The notes below the pieces were generated by a model. It saw only the letters and a list, made by a program, of their open reading frames with translations. It was not told the origin of the DNA and searched no databases. Below are positions 30,734 to 32,993 of a stretch of 32,993 nucleotides of DNA, one piece after another. Each line of letters begins with the position of its first letter. Position 1 is the first letter of the stretch. A program made the translations under genes and the position numbers. Source of the stretch: Eubacteriales bacterium (GTDB taxonomy: Bacteria > Bacillota > Clostridia > Lachnospirales > Lachnospiraceae); the NCBI GenBank assembly GCA_030526715.1, contig JAUNCG010000024.1:1-32993 (forward strand), read 5' to 3'.

Positions 30734-32993
30734 CTATCTCGGAACCTCAACCATGATGTAAGCTTCCACCTGATCGAGCTCCTGAACATCATTGAATTTT
30801 TCAAATACCAGACCACATTCGTAGCCGCTTCTTACTTCCTTCACATCATCCTTGAAGCGCTTCAGAGATGCCAGCGGTCCTTCAAAGATCTGCTTGCCCT
30901 CTCTGGTGATACGAACAGAGCAGCCTCTCTGGAAGGTACCGTCCAGAATATAGGAACCTGCGATCGTACCAACGCCGGAAGCCTTGAACAGCTGACGGAT
31001 CTCTGCATGACCGATCACCTTCTCCTCATAAACCGGATCCAGCATGCCCTTCATGGCAGCCTCTACATCTGCGATCGCATCATAGATGACGCGATACAGA
31101 CGAACATCCACGCCCTCTCGCTCCGCACTGGCCTTCGCGCTTGCATCCGGACGAACATTAAATCCGATAATGATCGCATTGGAGGCACCGGCCAGACTTA
31201 CGTCAGACTCGTTGATGGCGCCTACGCCGCCGTGAATGATCTTAACGACCACTTCATCGTTGGTAAGCTTCTGCAGACTCTGCTTCACAGCCTCCACAGA
31301 ACCCTGCACATCTGCCTTAACGATGATATTCAGTTCCTTCAGGCTGCCGGCCTGAATCTGCGTGAACAGATCATCCAGAGACATCCTTGCTTTGGTCTCC
31401 TCCAGCATCTTCTCACGGCCCTGACTGATGAAGGTCTCTGCAAAGCTTCTTGCTTCCTTATCGTTCTCGTATGCCATAAATACTTCGCCTGCACCCGGAA
31501 CATCGGAAAGACCGAGAATCTCTACCGGAGTAGACGGACCTGCCTCCTTGACTCTTCTTCCCTTATCGTCCATCATGGCACGAACCTTACCGTGGCATCC
31601 GCCTGCTGCAATGGCATCTCCCACATGGAGCGTACCCTTCTGTACCAGAACGGTAGCTACCGGACCGCGTCCCTTATCCAGCTGAGCCTCCAGTACTAGA
31701 CCTCTCGCTCTTCTGTTCGGGTTTGCCTTCAGCTCTGCTACCTCAGCGGTCAGCAGAATCATCTCAAGCAGGGTGTCCAGTCCCTCATGGGTATGTGCGG
31801 AAACCGGAACAAAGATCGTGCTTCCGCCCCAATCCTCCGGAATCAGCTCGTATTCGGAGAGCTCCTGCTTTACTCTGTCGATATTCGCTCCCGGCTTATC
31901 GATCTTGTTGATCGCAACGATGATCTCGATGCCTGCAGCCTTCGCATGACTGATTGCCTCCACGGTCTGCGGCATCACGCCGTCATCTGCCGCAACCACA
32001 AGGATCGCGATGTCTGTCGCATTTGCACCACGCATACGCATAGCTGTGAATGCCTCATGACCCGGAGTATCCAAAAACGTGATCTTCTGACCATCGACCG
32101 ATACCATATACGCGCCGATGTGCTGTGTAATACCGCCGGACTCCTTTGCCGTCACGTGCGTATTACGGATCGCATCCAGCAGGGAAGTCTTACCGTGATC
32201 GACATGACCCATAACGCAGACAACCGGAGGTCTGGAAACCATGGTGCTCTCGTCTTCCTCGTCCTCCTTCAGAAGCTCCTCGATCACATCCACCTTCACC
32301 TCATGCTCTGCGATACAGTTGTACTCTAAAGCGATCTCCTCTGCTGTATCATATTCTACCTCGTGATTCACGGTTACCATCATGCCCTGCAAAAACAGCT
32401 TCTTCACGATAGCGGATGCCTGTACCTTGAGCAGATCTGCCAGCTCACGGATCGTCAGACGATCCGGAATGGTGATGGTACGGATCTCGTCCTTCGGTGC
32501 AGGAGCCTCCACCGGCTTCACAGGCTTGATGAATTTGCCGGCCGTTCTTGCGCTCTTGCCGTTATTATTATTCTTCTGATTCGGACGACCGTTCTTGCCG
32601 CCCTCCTGCTTATCAAACTTGCTGTGTTTATTATTGTACTTATCTTTATCCTTATCCGCGCGGATTCTGGATTCCTTGGTCACCGGCTTGCTTGCGATCT
32701 CAGGCTGCGGAATGCTCACGCCTCTGCCCTGACTGCGTCCTCTGTTCTGTCCGCCGCGGTTATCACGGTCGCCGAAGCTTCTCTGGCCGTCACGGCTGCC
32801 GCCGCGGTTATCGCGGTCGCTAAAGCTTCTCTGACCGTCACGATTGCCGCCACGGTTATCGCGGTCGCCGAAGCTTCTCTGGCCGTCGCGGCTTCCGCCA
32901 CGATTATCGCGGTCGCCGCGGTAATTGTTATTGCGGTTCTGCGATCCGCCCAGTCCCAGCTGTGCCGGTCTTGCGTTATTCTCTCTCACAGCC
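30734..32993 (-). CDS. infB: Translation initiation factor IF-2 (5' end beyond the window)
   Basis: The reading frame continues past the right edge, so the ~752 residues seen lack the true N-terminus. An extended basic, Gly-rich N-region with tandem repeats comes first, then an IF2_N domain ([20 protein letters not shown]). The GTPase domain has G1 [11 protein letters not shown]2 '[12 protein letters not shown]', G3 '[10 protein letters not shown]', G4 INKID and G5 '[12 protein letters not shown]'. Domain 2 and the C-terminal fMet-tRNA-binding region follow, ending '[11 protein letters not shown]'. It places initiator tRNA on the ribosome. First gene visible of the operon that runs to ribF; nusA and rimP would be expected off the edge. 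Confidence 0.95.
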   Translation of the reverse strand, partial: AVRENNARPAQLGLGGSQNRNNNYRGDRDNRGGSRDGQRSFGDRDNRGGNRDGQRSFSDRDNRGGSRDGQRSFGDRDNRGGQNRGRSQGRGVSIPQPEIASKPVTKESRIRADKDKDKYNNKHSKFDKQEGGKNGRPNQKNNNNGKSARTAGKFIKPVKPVEAPAPKDEIRTITIPDRLTIRELADLLKVQASAIVKKLFLQGMMVTVNHEVEYDTAEEIALEYNCIAEHEVKVDVIEELLKEDEEDESTMVSRPPVVCVMGHVDHGKTSLLDAIRNTHVTAKESGGITQHIGAYMVSVDGQKITFLDTPGHEAFTAMRMRGANATDIAILVVAADDGVMPQTVEAISHAKAAGIEIIVAINKIDKPGANIDRVKQELSEYELIPEDWGGSTIFVPVSAHTHEGLDTLLEMILLTAEVAELKANPNRRARGLVLEAQLDKGRGPVATVLVQKGTLHVGDAIAAGGCHGKVRAMMDDKGRRVKEAGPSTPVEILGLSDVPGAGEVFMAYENDKEARSFAETFISQGREKMLEETKARMSLDDLFTQIQAGSLKELNIIVKADVQGSVEAVKQSLQKLTNDEVVVKIIHGGVGAINESDVSLAGASNAIIIGFNVRPDASAKASAEREGVDVRLYRVIYDAIADVEAAMKGMLDPVYEEKVIGHAEIRQLFKASGVGTIAGSYILDGTFQRGCSVRITREGKQIFEGPLASLKRFKDDVKEVRSGYECGLVFEKFNDVQELDQVEAYIMVEVPR
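32750..32914 (-). repeat. 48 bp in-frame tandem repeats in the IF-2 N-terminal region
   Basis: Three full copies and a partial fourth of a 16-residue unit, DRDNRGG(S/N)RDGQRSF(G/S). The DNA units differ only at a few bases, so they arose recently and can expand or shrink without shifting the frame. The RGG-rich unit resembles RNA-binding disordered segments. Confidence 0.9.

Noticed and set aside
32750..32914. Regular repeats resembling a CRISPR array
   Set aside because: The units are contiguous, in frame within infB and without unique spacers; they encode a repeated peptide.
1..32993. tRNA or rRNA genes
   Set aside because: No cloverleaf with GTTCRANNC and no rRNA-like sequence was seen on either strand, including at the rlmD insertion site.

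Overview
This window looks like the chromosome of a low-to-mid GC Gram-positive anaerobe of the Clostridia, most likely family Lachnospiraceae. The signs are the order infB-rbfA-nrnA-truB-ribF-rpsO-pnp, a tryptophan-type T-box in front of a TrpXYZ-like ABC transporter, a YerC-type TrpR-like regulator, a DUF1836 protein and the short clostridial form of FeoB. Species cannot be named from the sequence.

Layout. Bases 1-970 hold the edge of an older accessory region: the 3' end of one acetyltransferase gene, a complete GNAT acetyltransferase gene, and a scar where the start of a small membrane-protein gene is joined to the last ~45 codons of a tyrosine recombinase. From 1005 to 12857 lies an 11.7 kb accessory island flanked by a perfect 144 bp direct repeat (1005-1148 and 12714-12857). 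The right copy contains the last 40 bp of rlmD, so the island sits at the 3' end of that rRNA methyltransferase gene, a place where integrative elements commonly insert. The island carries, leftward, a likely operon of two SAM methyltransferases, an alpha/beta hydrolase, a DUF6796 membrane protein and an ATC-hydrolase-like protein, with a ZIP transporter remnant in the middle; a TetR gene; a fused and broken pair of ABC exporter genes; a second TetR gene; and feoB/feoA. An AraC-type regulator diverges from feoA. The island is scarred: at least four places join pieces of unrelated or paralogous genes.

From 12818 to 24472 is ordinary chromosome: rlmD, an acidic one-pass membrane protein, pcrA, a DUF1836 protein convergent with yerC, a ketopantoate-reductase-family gene, a phenylacetate-CoA-ligase-family gene, dut, and the Trp T-box-controlled ABC transporter (binding protein, permease, ATPase). 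From 24473 to the right edge is the translation and RNA-metabolism cluster, all leftward: infB (5' end outside the window), rbfA, nrnA, truB (with a one-base frameshift in an A10 run), ribF, a DUF3592-like membrane protein, rpsO and pnp.

The points most worth following are: the island boundaries and att-like core copies near 1187-1298; a shared GTTAG-N6-CTAAC operator-like motif in front of both the methyltransferase/hydrolase operon and the ABC exporter; a possibly leaderless araC gene with a palindrome over its start codon; the truB frameshift beside its catalytic Asp; and a perfect inverted repeat after pnp that carries TTGACA boxes of two divergent promoters, one aimed antisense into pnp.
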